From the NCBI RefSeq assembly GCF_002085925.2, contig NZ_CP053562.1, positions 62,001-126,000 on the forward strand: a DNA stretch of 64,000 bases, given 5' to 3'. This document shows, one piece after another, positions 35,583 to 47,282 of the stretch (the first letter of the stretch is position 1; each line of letters opens with the position of its first letter). The position numbers were made by a program, and so were the translations under genes. Under the pieces are notes generated by a model. That model did no database searches and was not told the DNA's origin. It saw nothing but the letters and a program-made list of their open reading frames with translations. This stretch comes from Thioclava electrotropha. Its GTDB lineage: Bacteria > Pseudomonadota > Alphaproteobacteria > Rhodobacterales > Rhodobacteraceae.

Positions 35583-36686
35583 ATGCGCCTGAGAAAAACT
35601 TCGATTGTCGCCCTTGTCGCGGCGAGCTTCGTCGTCGCCCCGGTGGCGACCAGCCATTTCACCGGCGCGGATGCCGCATTTGCCAAGAACGGCAACGGTG
35701 GCGGTAATGGCGGTGGAAACGGTGGCGGCAACGGCGGCGGAAATAGTGGCGGCAATGGCGGAGGCAAAAGCAACGCAGGCGGCAATTCCGGCTCGGCGGG
35801 CAAATCCGCATCGGCCGGGCGTGCAACGAGCCCCGGAAATTCCGGCAAGGCTGCTGCGCATGGCGGCGGCCCCGCGAAATTCCTCGACGATCTGTTCTCG
35901 GGTAAGCGGCAGGCGAAATCGCAGCATACGACCCGCTCCACTGTGAAAACGGCGTCGCGCGGCACCACGGCGACGAAGACGCGCTCGACCACTCCAACCA
36001 AATATGCGGTCAACGAGTCGCCGCGCCCGAACGGCAAGCCGAGCCTGAGCGAGGATGAGCTGCGCAATCACGGCGCACTGGCCTCCGAGCTGAAGGGTCT
36101 GAACGCGGCCCATGCAAGCGCGACCGCGCTCGCCAACGCCTCGCCGAACAGTCAGGTGGGCCGGATCGCGACCTATCGCGACTCTGTCGTCGGGGCGGCG
36201 CAAGCAGAAGAAGATCTCGCGACCGCGCAGCAGACCCTCTCGGATCTCGAGGCGCAGGATGTTCGCACGCCCGAAGCGATACAGTCTGACATCGACAATC
36301 TCGATCCCGAGGCAGAGGACTACCAAAGCCAGCTCGACACGCTCGAAGCTGAAAAGCAGGCGGCGGAGACCTATCAGACGGATCTCGCGACGGCTCAGGA
36401 TCAGGTCACCGAGCTTGAGAAACAGGTCGCGGAAGCCGATCAGATGCAGGCGGACGCGCTTCTTGCCGCATCCAACGGGCGCGATCTTTCGCCCGAGGCC
36501 AAAGCCTATCTGCACGAACTGCTCGACCTGCCGCCGCCGGAAACGGCAACGGAAGAGCCTCCTGCGGATGGCGATGTGGCGACCGGCGACGGCACGACGG
36601 GCGACGGGACCACGGTCGATGGCGATCTCGCCTCGAGCGGGGACACCACGACCGATCCGCTCGTGGACCCGTCCACCGAGAGCTGA
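35583..36686 (+). CDS. Exported low-complexity and coiled-coil protein
   Basis: 367 residues from ATG 35583, preceded by GAGGAGGG. A signal peptide of about 34 residues ends near ADAAFA. Residues about 36-60 are asparagine/glycine repeats (NGGGNGGG...), residues 60-130 are G, S, A and K rich, then a T/R-rich linker leads to a coiled-coil region (about 185-300; AAQAEEDLATAQQTLSDLEA, DLATAQDQVTELEKQVAEAD). The tail is acidic and threonine-rich. This looks like a secreted or surface structural protein. I know no function. The repeats are coded by a 12-base unit around 35690-35770. Confidence 0.72.
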   Translation: MRLRKTSIVALVAASFVVAPVATSHFTGADAAFAKNGNGGGNGGGNGGGNGGGNSGGNGGGKSNAGGNSGSAGKSASAGRATSPGNSGKAAAHGGGPAKFLDDLFSGKRQAKSQHTTRSTVKTASRGTTATKTRSTTPTKYAVNESPRPNGKPSLSEDELRNHGALASELKGLNAAHASATALANASPNSQVGRIATYRDSVVGAAQAEEDLATAQQTLSDLEAQDVRTPEAIQSDIDNLDPEAEDYQSQLDTLEAEKQAAETYQTDLATAQDQVTELEKQVAEADQMQADALLAASNGRDLSPEAKAYLHELLDLPPPETATEEPPADGDVATGDGTTGDGTTVDGDLASSGDTTTDPLVDPSTES

Positions 36687-36707
36687 TCTCGCGCAGAGCA
36701 CATGCGA

Positions 36708-36737
36708 AAGGGCCGTCCTTCGGGGCGGCCCTTGTTC
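36708..36737 (+). terminator. Intrinsic terminator before argG
   Basis: AAGGGCCGTCC pairs with GGGCGGCCCTT around TTCG, then TGTTC. It separates the exported protein gene from argG. Confidence 0.82.
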
Positions 36738-36791
36738 ATTGGAAAAAAAGCTTCTATTCCGTCGCGGAACAAGAAAACCGGGAGATGCCGC

Positions 36792-38017
<1,226 letters not shown>

Positions 38018-38021
<4 letters not shown>

Positions 38022-38554
38022 GCTTTTCGCAGCCCAAGGCCGCCATCGTCACCGTCTCCGACCGCGCGTCGCGCGGCGAATACGAGGACAAGGGCGGTCC
38101 GGGCTGCGAGGACTATCTGCGCGGTGTGGTCACCTCGCCGCTGGAGATCGAGCGTCACATCATCCCCGATGGGCGCGAGTCGGTCGCCGCGAAACTCCGC
38201 GAACTGGTCGATGCCGAAGCCGATCTGATCCTGATCACCGGCGGCACCGGCCCCGCGCCCCGCGACGAGACGCCCGAAGGCTGCTTCGACGTGATCGAGA
38301 AGGAACTGGCGGGCTTCGGCGAAGAAATGCGCCGTGCGAGCCTGCTCGAAGTGCCGACCGCCATCCTGTCGCGCCAGTCGGCGGGGATCGCGGGCAAATC
38401 GCTGATCATCATGGTGCCGGGCAAACCCTCGGCCATCGCGACCTGTCTCAATGCGGTCTTCGCGGCCGTGCCCTATTGCCTCGATCTGATCGGCGCGGGC
38501 TATATCGAGACCGATCCCGCCCGGATCAAAGCCTTCCGTCCGAAGAAAAAGTAA
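38018..38554 (+). CDS. mogA: Molybdopterin adenylyltransferase
   Basis: 178 residues. It adenylates molybdopterin before metal insertion in molybdenum cofactor synthesis. Motifs are [36 protein letters not shown] and [20 protein letters not shown]. It could instead be the MoaB-type paralogue; MogA is preferred because of the GGPG block and the length. No other cofactor gene lies nearby. Confidence 0.87.
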
Positions 38555-38556
38555 GA

Positions 38557-38731
38557 GGGGGCGCTGCCCCGGTCGCCGGAGGGCGACAATCAACAGAGAA
38601 AGAGGGGGCGCCGCCCCCGTCTCTTTCAGAGACTCCCCCGGGATATTTGACCCAAGGCGAAAATCGCCTCTCTTCCTCTTGGCTGAAATATCCCGGGGTG
38701 AATTCGCGCATGCGAAGAGGGGCAGCGCCCC
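38557..38731. repeat. Composite intergenic palindrome, copy 2
   Basis: Outer arms GGGGGCGCTGCCCC (38557-38570) and GGGGCAGCGCCCC (38719-38731). Inner arms CCCCCGGGATATTTGACCCA (from 38635) and, inverted, TGAAATATCCCGGGG (38684-38698). An extra hairpin GGGGGCGCCGCCCCC sits between. The purine motif appears as AAGAGGAAGAG on the minus strand. It fills the whole gap between convergent mogA and ubiG and touches the ubiG stop. Confidence 0.85.
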
Positions 38732-39475
38732 TTACCGCTTCACCGCTGCGATGGCATAATTCACCGAAAGATCGCGCTCCGAGAGCGACCAGGTCCAGCT
38801 CAGCGGATTGAACACCATGCCGCGGCGGTCGACCGGGTCGAGCCCCGCGTTGCGCGACAGCTCGTAAAGCTCGTCGGGCGTGACGAATTTCGACCATTCA
38901 TGCGTGCCCACGGGCAGCCAGCGCATCACCCGCTCGGCGCCGATGATCGCGACCATGTAGCTTTTCGGATTGCGGTTCAGCGTCGAGCAGATCATCAGCC
39001 CGCCCGGTTTCATCAGGCTCTGGATCGTGTTCACGAAGCCCTGCGGGTCGGAGACATGTTCGATGATCTCCAGCGCGAGGACGACATCGAATTGCTCACC
39101 CTTCGCGGCCAGATCTTCCGCCGCGCAATGGCGGTAATCGATTTCGAGCCCCGACTGTTCGGCATGCAGTCGCGCCACGGGGATATTCCCTTCCGCCGCA
39201 TCCGCGCCCACGACCGTGGCGCCAAGCCGCGCCATCGGCTCGGACAGAAGCCCGCCGCCGCAGCCGATATCCAGCAGGCGCAGGCCTTCAAACGGGCGCG
39301 GCGCCTTCAGGTCGCGGCCGAACTGCGTGGCGATCTGGGTAGTGATGTAGTCGAGCCGGCACGGGTTGAGCATATGCAGCGGTTTGAACTTGCCGTTCGG
39401 GTCCCACCATTCGGCGGCCATCGCCTCGAATTTGGCGACTTCGGACGGGTCGATGCTGTTTGCCGGATCTGCCAT
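38732..39475 (-). CDS. ubiG: Ubiquinone biosynthesis O-methyltransferase
   Basis: 247 residues from ATG 39475 with GAGGAGAG upstream. It performs two O-methylations in ubiquinone synthesis. [20 protein letters not shown] is the N-terminal UbiG signature, [20 protein letters not shown] the S-adenosylmethionine site and [18 protein letters not shown] the C-terminal block. Typical length for the family. Confidence 0.95.
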   Translation of the reverse strand: MADPANSIDPSEVAKFEAMAAEWWDPNGKFKPLHMLNPCRLDYITTQIATQFGRDLKAPRPFEGLRLLDIGCGGGLLSEPMARLGATVVGADAAEGNIPVARLHAEQSGLEIDYRHCAAEDLAAKGEQFDVVLALEIIEHVSDPQGFVNTIQSLMKPGGLMICSTLNRNPKSYMVAIIGAERVMRWLPVGTHEWSKFVTPDELYELSRNAGLDPVDRRGMVFNPLSWTWSLSERDLSVNYAIAAVKR

Positions 39476-39542
39476 TGCTCTCCTCGCATTGATTTTAGGG
39501 CAGCCCATGGCGGGCGCGCCTTTTGCTCTATATAGTCCAGAC

Positions 39543-40514
39543 ATGGACAGAACTGCAGGGCAAAAGCGCGCATCGGGCGCCCATCTTTATCCGCCGATCG
39601 AGCCCTTCGATCAGCGCCGGATCGACGTGGGCGATGGCCATGTTCTTTACGTCGAGCAATCGGGTCATCCCGAGGGGCAGCCGGTCGTCGTTTGTCATGG
39701 CGGGCCGGGAGGCGGCTGTTCGCCGACGATGCGGCGATTCTTCGATCCGCAGCATTACCGGGTCATCCTGTTCGATCAGCGCGGCTGCGGTCTGTCGCGC
39801 CCGCATGCCAGCGTCGCGGATAACACGACGTGGCACCTGATCGCGGATATGGAGCAGATCCGCCGGACGCTCGGTATCGATAGCTGGATGGTCTTCGGCG
39901 GCAGCTGGGGGGCGACGCTGGCGCTGCTTTATGCGCAGAGCCATCCTGACCGGGCGTCGAACCTGATTCTTCGCGGTGTCTTTCTTGCGACGCAGGCCGA
40001 GCTCGAGTGGTTCTACGGCGGTGGCGCGGGGAATTTCTATCCCGATCTCTGGGCGAATTTCAGGCGTCCGATTCCGGAAGACGAGCAGCACGATCTGATC
40101 GGCGCCTATCACAAGCGGCTCTTCTCGGGCGACTACATGGCGGAGGCGCGCTATGCGCGGCACTGGGCGATGTGGGAAAATGCGCTGGCTTCGGTGCGCT
40201 ATGATGGCCCGCCGGGAGAAGCCTCGCCCGATTACGCGCGTGCCTTCGCGCGGCTCGAGAACCACTATTTCCAGAATGCGGCCTTCCTCGAAGTGGACGG
40301 TCAGATCCTGCGCGACCGTCACAGGATCGAGCATATCCCGACGACCATCGTGCAGGGGCGGCTCGACATGATCTGCCCGCCGACCTCGGCCTATCGGCTG
40401 GCGCAGGGCTGGGCGATGGCGAAACTGCAGCTGGTGCCGATGGCGGGGCATGCGCTTTCCGAGCCGGGGATCACCGCCGGGCTTGTCCGCGCGATGGATG
40501 AGCTTAGATCCTGA
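39543..40514 (+). CDS. pip: Proline iminopeptidase
   Basis: 323 residues from ATG 39543. An alpha/beta hydrolase that removes N-terminal proline. [18 protein letters not shown] is the oxyanion block, [16 protein letters not shown] holds the nucleophile serine, and [10 protein letters not shown] and [11 protein letters not shown] supply the aspartate and histidine. No ribosome site is seen. A TATAGT six bases before the ATG suggests leaderless translation. Confidence 0.92.
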   Translation: MDRTAGQKRASGAHLYPPIEPFDQRRIDVGDGHVLYVEQSGHPEGQPVVVCHGGPGGGCSPTMRRFFDPQHYRVILFDQRGCGLSRPHASVADNTTWHLIADMEQIRRTLGIDSWMVFGGSWGATLALLYAQSHPDRASNLILRGVFLATQAELEWFYGGGAGNFYPDLWANFRRPIPEDEQHDLIGAYHKRLFSGDYMAEARYARHWAMWENALASVRYDGPPGEASPDYARAFARLENHYFQNAAFLEVDGQILRDRHRIEHIPTTIVQGRLDMICPPTSAYRLAQGWAMAKLQLVPMAGHALSEPGITAGLVRAMDELRS

Positions 40515-40543
40515 TCTAGCGAAAGATTTCGATCGAGGCCGCC

Positions 40544-41011
40544 ATGACGCTTACCTATTTCCTGCTGTTTCTCGTGGCCTCCGCGGCCGCCGCTGCGACG
40601 GGCATCATCTTCAAGCCGGGCGAATGGTATGTCGGGTTGAAAAAGCCCGGCTTCACGCCGCCCAACTGGGTCTTCCCGGTCGCCTGGACCTATCTCTATG
40701 TCTCGGTCGCCTATGCGGCGGCGCGCATCGCCCCTGAGGCGGGCAGCCAGATCGCGCTGGCGCTGTTTGCCGTGCAGATCGCGCTGAACACGCTCTGGAC
40801 GCCGGTCTTCTTCGGGGCGCACCGGCTGTGGCTCGGGCTGCTTGTCCTGATCTGTCTGTGGGTCGCCGTCGCGGCGATGATGCTGGCCTTCCTGCAGCTC
40901 GATATGTTGGCCGGATTGCTGGTCTTTCCCTATCTCGTTTGGCTGACATTGGCGGGCGCGCTGAACTTCCGCGTTTGGCGCGACAACCCCGGAGCGGGCG
41001 CGGGCGGCTGA
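40544..41011 (+). CDS. tspO: TspO/MBR family membrane protein
   Basis: 155 residues with five hydrophobic helices. The signature GEWYVGLKKPGFTPPNWVFP with the following WTYLY is diagnostic. Others are LNTLWTPVFFGAHRLWLGLL and LVWLTLAGALNFRVWRDNP. In Rhodobacter sphaeroides TspO is an outer-membrane tryptophan-rich protein that lowers pigment gene expression under oxygen. No photosynthesis genes are in this window. Confidence 0.9.
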   Translation: MTLTYFLLFLVASAAAAATGIIFKPGEWYVGLKKPGFTPPNWVFPVAWTYLYVSVAYAAARIAPEAGSQIALALFAVQIALNTLWTPVFFGAHRLWLGLLVLICLWVAVAAMMLAFLQLDMLAGLLVFPYLVWLTLAGALNFRVWRDNPGAGAGG

Positions 41012-41017
41012 TTCCCC

Positions 41018-41046
41018 TTGCGGAATCTGCGATACAGGACTATATC
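41018..41046 (+). promoter_or_regulatory. Candidate housekeeping promoter for rimP-nusA-infB leader
   Basis: TTGCGG at 41018-41023 and TATATC at 41041-41046 are separated by exactly 17 bases. The start of transcription would fall near 41053, giving a leader of about 98 bases before rimP that contains the hairpin at 41101. Confidence 0.65.
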
Positions 41047-41100
41047 GCCATCAACAGCGGCGCGCCGGGGTCCAAACCTGACGCCCACCGGAAACGTGTG

Positions 41101-41126
41101 ACGGGCCGCAACGGCCCGTTTTTTGT
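41101..41126 (+). terminator. Terminator or attenuator in the rimP leader
   Basis: ACGGGCCG and CGGCCCGT form an 8-bp stem with loop CAA, followed by TTTTTTG. It lies downstream of the candidate promoter at 41018 and 25 bases before the rimP start. So it either ends tspO transcripts or acts as an attenuator, or it marks the end of a 70-75-base small RNA. Confidence 0.8.
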
Positions 41127-41150
41127 TTTTGTAGGATCGGAAAGAGAGAC

Positions 41151-41732
41151 ATGACCGACCTGATCGCCAAGACCGCCATCGACCGGCGTCTGGCCGAGAT
41201 CGTGACCCCCGTGATCGAGGGGCTTGGCTTCGAGCTCGTGCGGCTGCGGCTGCAGGGCGGCAAGACGGCCACGCTTCAGATCATGGCAGACCGCCCCAAT
41301 GGCGGGATCATCGTGGACGATTGCGCCGCGATCTCGACCGCCGTGTCTGCGGCTCTCGATGTGGAAGACCCGATCGAGGACAAATATACGCTGGAAGTGT
41401 CGTCGCCCGGGATCGACCGGCCGCTGACGCGCTTCAAGGATTTCGACATCTGGGAAGGCTACGAGGCGAAGATCGAGACCTCCGAGCAGATCGACGGGCG
41501 CAAGCGCTTCAAGGGTATCCTGCGCGGCACCGAAGGCTCGGAAATTCTGATCGAGCTGGACGAGAACGGCGAAGACGTCGTGATCGGCCTCCAGTTCGAC
41601 TGGCTCGCGGATGCGAAGCTGGTGCTGACCGATGAGCTGATCGACGAGATGCTGCGCCAGAAGAAGGCGACCGAAGGCGTCGACGAAGCTGAATTTGACG
41701 AGATTGACGATTCCCCCGAGGAGGAGAACTGA
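41151..41732 (+). CDS. rimP: Ribosome maturation factor
   Basis: 193 residues. It helps 30S subunit maturation. [40 protein letters not shown] and the following [15 protein letters not shown] form the RimP signature. The start has AAAGAGAG. It precedes nusA by one base, the first gene of the rimP-nusA-ylxR-infB operon. Confidence 0.95.
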   Translation: MTDLIAKTAIDRRLAEIVTPVIEGLGFELVRLRLQGGKTATLQIMADRPNGGIIVDDCAAISTAVSAALDVEDPIEDKYTLEVSSPGIDRPLTRFKDFDIWEGYEAKIETSEQIDGRKRFKGILRGTEGSEILIELDENGEDVVIGLQFDWLADAKLVLTDELIDEMLRQKKATEGVDEAEFDEIDDSPEEEN

Positions 41733-41733
41733 G

Positions 41734-43353
41734 ATGGCCATCACGGCAGCCAACCAGCTTGAGCTTCTGCAGACCGCCGAGGCGGTGGCGCGCGAAAAGA
41801 TGATCGACCCGGATCTGGTGATCCAGGCGATGGAAGAAAGCCTCGCGCGTGCGGCGAAGTCGCGTTACGGCGCGGAGATGGACATCCGTGTCTCGATCGA
41901 TCGCAAGACCGGCAAGGCGACCTTCACCCGTGTCCGCACCGTCGTCGAAGACGAAGAGCTGGAGAACTATCAGGCCGAGCTGACCGTCGAGCAGGCGAAG
42001 CAGTATCTCGACAACCCCTCGGTCGGCGATCAGATCGTCGACGAGGTGCCGCCGGTCGATCTGGGCCGCATCGCCGCGCAATCGGCCAAGCAGGTCATCC
42101 TGCAGAAGGTCCGCGAAGCCGAGCGTGATCGCCAGTACGAAGAGTTCAAAGACCGCGTGGGCACGATCATCAATGGCATCGTCAAGCGCGAGGAATACGG
42201 CAACATCATCGTCGATGTGGGCCGTGGCGAAGCGATCCTGCGCCGCAACGAGAAGATCGGCCGCGAGAGCTATCGCCCGAACGACCGCATCCGCGCCTAT
42301 GTGAAAGACGTGCGCCGCGAGACCCGCGGCCCGCAGATCTTCCTCAGCCGCACCGCGCCGGAATTCATGGCCGAGCTGTTCAAGATGGAAGTGCCGGAAA
42401 TCTACGACGGCATCATCGAGATCAAGGCCGTGGCCCGCGATCCCGGTTCGCGCGCGAAGATCGGCGTCATCTCCTATGACAACTCGATCGACCCGGTCGG
42501 CGCCTGTGTCGGTATGCGCGGTTCGCGCGTGCAGGCCGTCGTCGGCGAGCTTCAGGGCGAGAAGATCGACATCATCCCGTGGAACGAAGATCAGGCGACC
42601 TTCCTCGTGAACGCGCTGCAGCCGGCCGAAGTGTCGAAAGTGGTGATCGACGAGGAAGCGCAGAAGATCGAAGTCGTGGTCCCGGACGAGCAACTGTCGC
42701 TCGCCATCGGCCGTCGCGGTCAGAACGTGCGTCTGGCCTCGCAGCTGACCGGTCTCGACATCGACATCCTGACCGAAGCCGAGGAATCGGCGCGCCGTCA
42801 GGCCGAGTTCGCCGAGCGCACCAAGCTGTTCGTCGACGCGCTGGACCTCGACGAGTTCTTCGCGCAGCTGCTCGTGGCCGAGGGCTTTACCTCGCTCGAG
42901 GAAGTGGCCTATGTCGACATGGACGAGCTGCTGTCGATCGAAGGCGTGGACGAGGACACCGCAGGCGAACTGCAGGCCCGTGCCCGCGACGTGATCGAAG
43001 AGCAGAACCGCAAGGCGCTCGAAGCGGCGAAGGAAATGGGCGTCGAGCAGTCGCTGTTCGACTTCGAAGGCCTGACCCCGCAGATGATCGAGGCGCTCGC
43101 GAAAGACGACGTCAAGACGCTGGAAGATTTCGCGACCTGCGCCGACTGGGAACTGGCCGGTGGCTGGACCACGGTCGACGGTCAGCGCGTGAAGGACGAC
43201 GGTCTGCTCGAGAAATTCGACGTGAGCCTCGAAGAGGCGCAGAACCTGATCATGACCGCGCGTATTCAGCTGGGCTGGGTCGACCCGTCCGAGCTGGAAA
43301 GCGACGCGGAAGACGAAGGCGAAGAGGAAACCGAGGAGGAGGCCGAGGCGTAA
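41734..43353 (+). CDS. nusA: Transcription termination/antitermination factor NusA
   Basis: 539 residues from ATG 41734 (GAGGAGAAC upstream). N-terminal RNA-polymerase-binding domain (1-130), S1 domain (about 135-200, VGTIINGIVKREEYGNIIVD), two KH domains (about 230-345, with VGACVGMRGSRVQAVV and LSLAIGRRGQNVRLASQL). Acidic C-terminal repeats contain LAEGFTSLEEVAYVDMDEL-like sequence, and the end is glutamate-rich. It binds the polymerase and RNA, controlling pausing and termination. NusA is known in other bacteria to regulate its own operon. Confidence 0.96.
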   Translation: MAITAANQLELLQTAEAVAREKMIDPDLVIQAMEESLARAAKSRYGAEMDIRVSIDRKTGKATFTRVRTVVEDEELENYQAELTVEQAKQYLDNPSVGDQIVDEVPPVDLGRIAAQSAKQVILQKVREAERDRQYEEFKDRVGTIINGIVKREEYGNIIVDVGRGEAILRRNEKIGRESYRPNDRIRAYVKDVRRETRGPQIFLSRTAPEFMAELFKMEVPEIYDGIIEIKAVARDPGSRAKIGVISYDNSIDPVGACVGMRGSRVQAVVGELQGEKIDIIPWNEDQATFLVNALQPAEVSKVVIDEEAQKIEVVVPDEQLSLAIGRRGQNVRLASQLTGLDIDILTEAEESARRQAEFAERTKLFVDALDLDEFFAQLLVAEGFTSLEEVAYVDMDELLSIEGVDEDTAGELQARARDVIEEQNRKALEAAKEMGVEQSLFDFEGLTPQMIEALAKDDVKTLEDFATCADWELAGGWTTVDGQRVKDDGLLEKFDVSLEEAQNLIMTARIQLGWVDPSELESDAEDEGEEETEEEAEA

Positions 43354-43382
43354 GCCTCGGTCCCGACCGGAGAGGAGCTTAG

Positions 43383-44008
43383 ATGAGTCGCGGCGGAAAG
43401 CCGAAAACCAACGACGACCCCGAACGGCGCTGCATCGTCACCGGCGATGTTCAGCCGAAGGCGGGGCTTGTCCGCTTCGTGCTCGGACCCGATGGGATGA
43501 TCTACCCGGACGTGGCAGGCAAACTGCCCGGCCGCGGCATCTGGGTCACCTCCGAACGCAGCGTCATCGAGACGGCGATGAAAAAGGGATTGTTTGCTCG
43601 CGCAGCGAAGCAGGCGGCCAAAACCCCAGAAAATCTGGTGGAATTGGTGGAACTGGCCCTTGCCTCTCGCGTTGTGGAGCTTATTTCTCTGGAGCGGAAG
43701 GCCGGCAAAGCGGTTGTCGGCTTCGAAAAGGTCAAGGGCTGGCTGGCCGAGGGGCGCGCGAAAGTGCTGCTACAGGCAAGCGACGGCTCGGACAGGGGCA
43801 AGGGCAAGCTGTGGACGCCCGAAGGCGGGCGCTGGTTCGGCTGCCTCACCTCTCAGGAATTGGGTTTGGCATTCGGCCGCGATCGTGCGATACACGGCGC
43901 GCTTGCAGCCGGTGGCCTCACCCGGCGCGTAATTGAAGACGCATCGAGGCTTGCGGGCGTACGCAAGCAGGACGGCGGCAAGACCGCCATGAAGGATACG
44001 AAGACGGC

Positions 44009-44012
<4 letters not shown>
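43383..44012 (+). CDS. YlxR-like RNA-binding protein with L7Ae-like C-terminal part
   Basis: 209 residues. The N-terminal 90 residues form a YlxR (DUF448) domain: [20 protein letters not shown] and [13 protein letters not shown]. The rest (about 95-185) resembles the L7Ae/YlxQ RNA-binding fold ([20 protein letters not shown], then [11 protein letters not shown]). In Firmicutes these are two separate genes, ylxR and ylxQ, in the same operon place. Here they are one protein. A nucleic-acid-binding role is inferred from family. Confidence 0.88.
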
Positions 44013-46525
<2,513 letters not shown>

Positions 46526-46551
46526 TCCTTCGGGACCGATTTACGAATATA

Positions 46552-46579
46552 AAAACGGGGGCCTTCGGGCCCCCGTTTT
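46552..46579 (+). terminator. Intrinsic terminator after infB
   Basis: AAAACGGGGGCC and GGCCCCCGTTTT form a 12-bp stem around TTCG. It ends the rimP-nusA-ylxR-infB operon and, read from the other strand, can also end the 42-codon gene. Confidence 0.93.
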
Positions 46580-46605
46580 GCATCTGTGGCTGTCGTCCGG
46601 CTGAG

Positions 46606-46734
46606 TCAGCGATTGACGGGATGCCCGGCAAAGAGCGCATCGCCGACACGCACGAGGATGCGCCCGCAATCCAGCGTCCGTTCGTAAACTCCCTGAACGA
46701 AGACGCTGCTGCCGATCTGAATGGTTCTGAGCAT
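46606..46734 (-). CDS. Small 42-residue protein of unknown function
   Basis: The product begins MLRTIQIGSSVFVQGVYERT and ends VGDALFAGHPVNR. The ATG at 46734 has a strong ribosome site, GGGAGGAAC, six bases upstream. The content of hydrophobic beta-type residues (IQIGSSVFVQGV, RILVRVGDALFAG) suggests a small beta barrel or dimer. It has its own upstream region with inverted and direct repeats, so it appears to be a real, independently transcribed gene. I do not recognise it. Confidence 0.65.
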   Translation of the reverse strand: MLRTIQIGSSVFVQGVYERTLDCGRILVRVGDALFAGHPVNR

Positions 46735-46843
46735 GAGGTTCCTCCCTTGAGCGCTCATTAGAAGCGCAAGGTCTTAAGGAACGACAAATGGAAACAGTCT
46801 GCCCTTCGCGTTAGACGCGAGAGGTGGGAAAAAAGATCACAAA

Positions 46844-46879
46844 GGTTAATCGCCCGGTAACCCCGTTCACAGATTAACC
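46844..46879. promoter_or_regulatory. Inverted repeat upstream of the small gene
   Basis: GGTTAATC at 46844-46851 and GATTAACC at 46872-46879 are perfect inverse copies 20 bases apart. On the minus strand the same area also reads GGGGTTA twice, 10 bases apart. Could be a regulator site for the minus-strand 42-codon gene. No known site is recognised. Confidence 0.4.
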
Positions 46880-46883
46880 CCGG

Positions 46884-47282
46884 TCAGAGCCAGTCTCGCA
46901 GGATCGGGATCAGGGGTATATCCGCGGGCGGCATCTCGTAGTCGCGCAGATCACGCGCCCGCGCCCAGGCGAGGGTCTGCCCCTCTTGCGGGCTGACGAT
47001 CCCCTCCCACTTACGGCAGGCGAACAGCGGCATCAGCAGGTGGAAGTCGTCATAGGCGTGGCTGGCGAAGGTCAGAGGCGCGAGGCAGCTTTGGTGCGTC
47101 TGAATGCCCAGCTCCTCGTCCAGTTCGCGGATCAGCGCGGCCTCGGGCGTCTCGCCAGCCTCGACCTTGCCGCCGGGAAACTCCCACAGGCCTGTCATCG
47201 ACTTGCCCTCGGGGCGCTGTGCCAGAAGCACGCGCCCGTCGGCGTCGATCAGGGCGACGGCGGAAACCAGAACCATCTTCAC
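46884..47282 (-). CDS. mutT: 8-oxo-dGTP diphosphatase
   Basis: 132 residues. The Nudix box is GGKVEAGETPEAALIRELDE followed by ELGI, with LLAQRPEGKSMTGLWEFPGG before it as usual for MutT. It removes oxidised dGTP from the pool. The ATG overlaps the argJ stop by four bases (ATGA), so it is coupled to argJ. With mutY at 59767 the window holds two parts of the oxidised-guanine repair system. Confidence 0.92.
   Translation of the reverse strand: MKMVLVSAVALIDADGRVLLAQRPEGKSMTGLWEFPGGKVEAGETPEAALIRELDEELGIQTHQSCLAPLTFASHAYDDFHLLMPLFACRKWEGIVSPQEGQTLAWARARDLRDYEMPPADIPLIPILRDWL

Noticed and set aside
35690..35770. A CRISPR-like short repeat array
   Set aside because: The repeats are 12-base in-frame glycine/asparagine codons within a protein gene, with no unique spacers.
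41041..41125. A tRNA-fMet gene before rimP-nusA, as in enteric bacteria
   Set aside because: No cloverleaf can be drawn; only the promoter and one hairpin are present.
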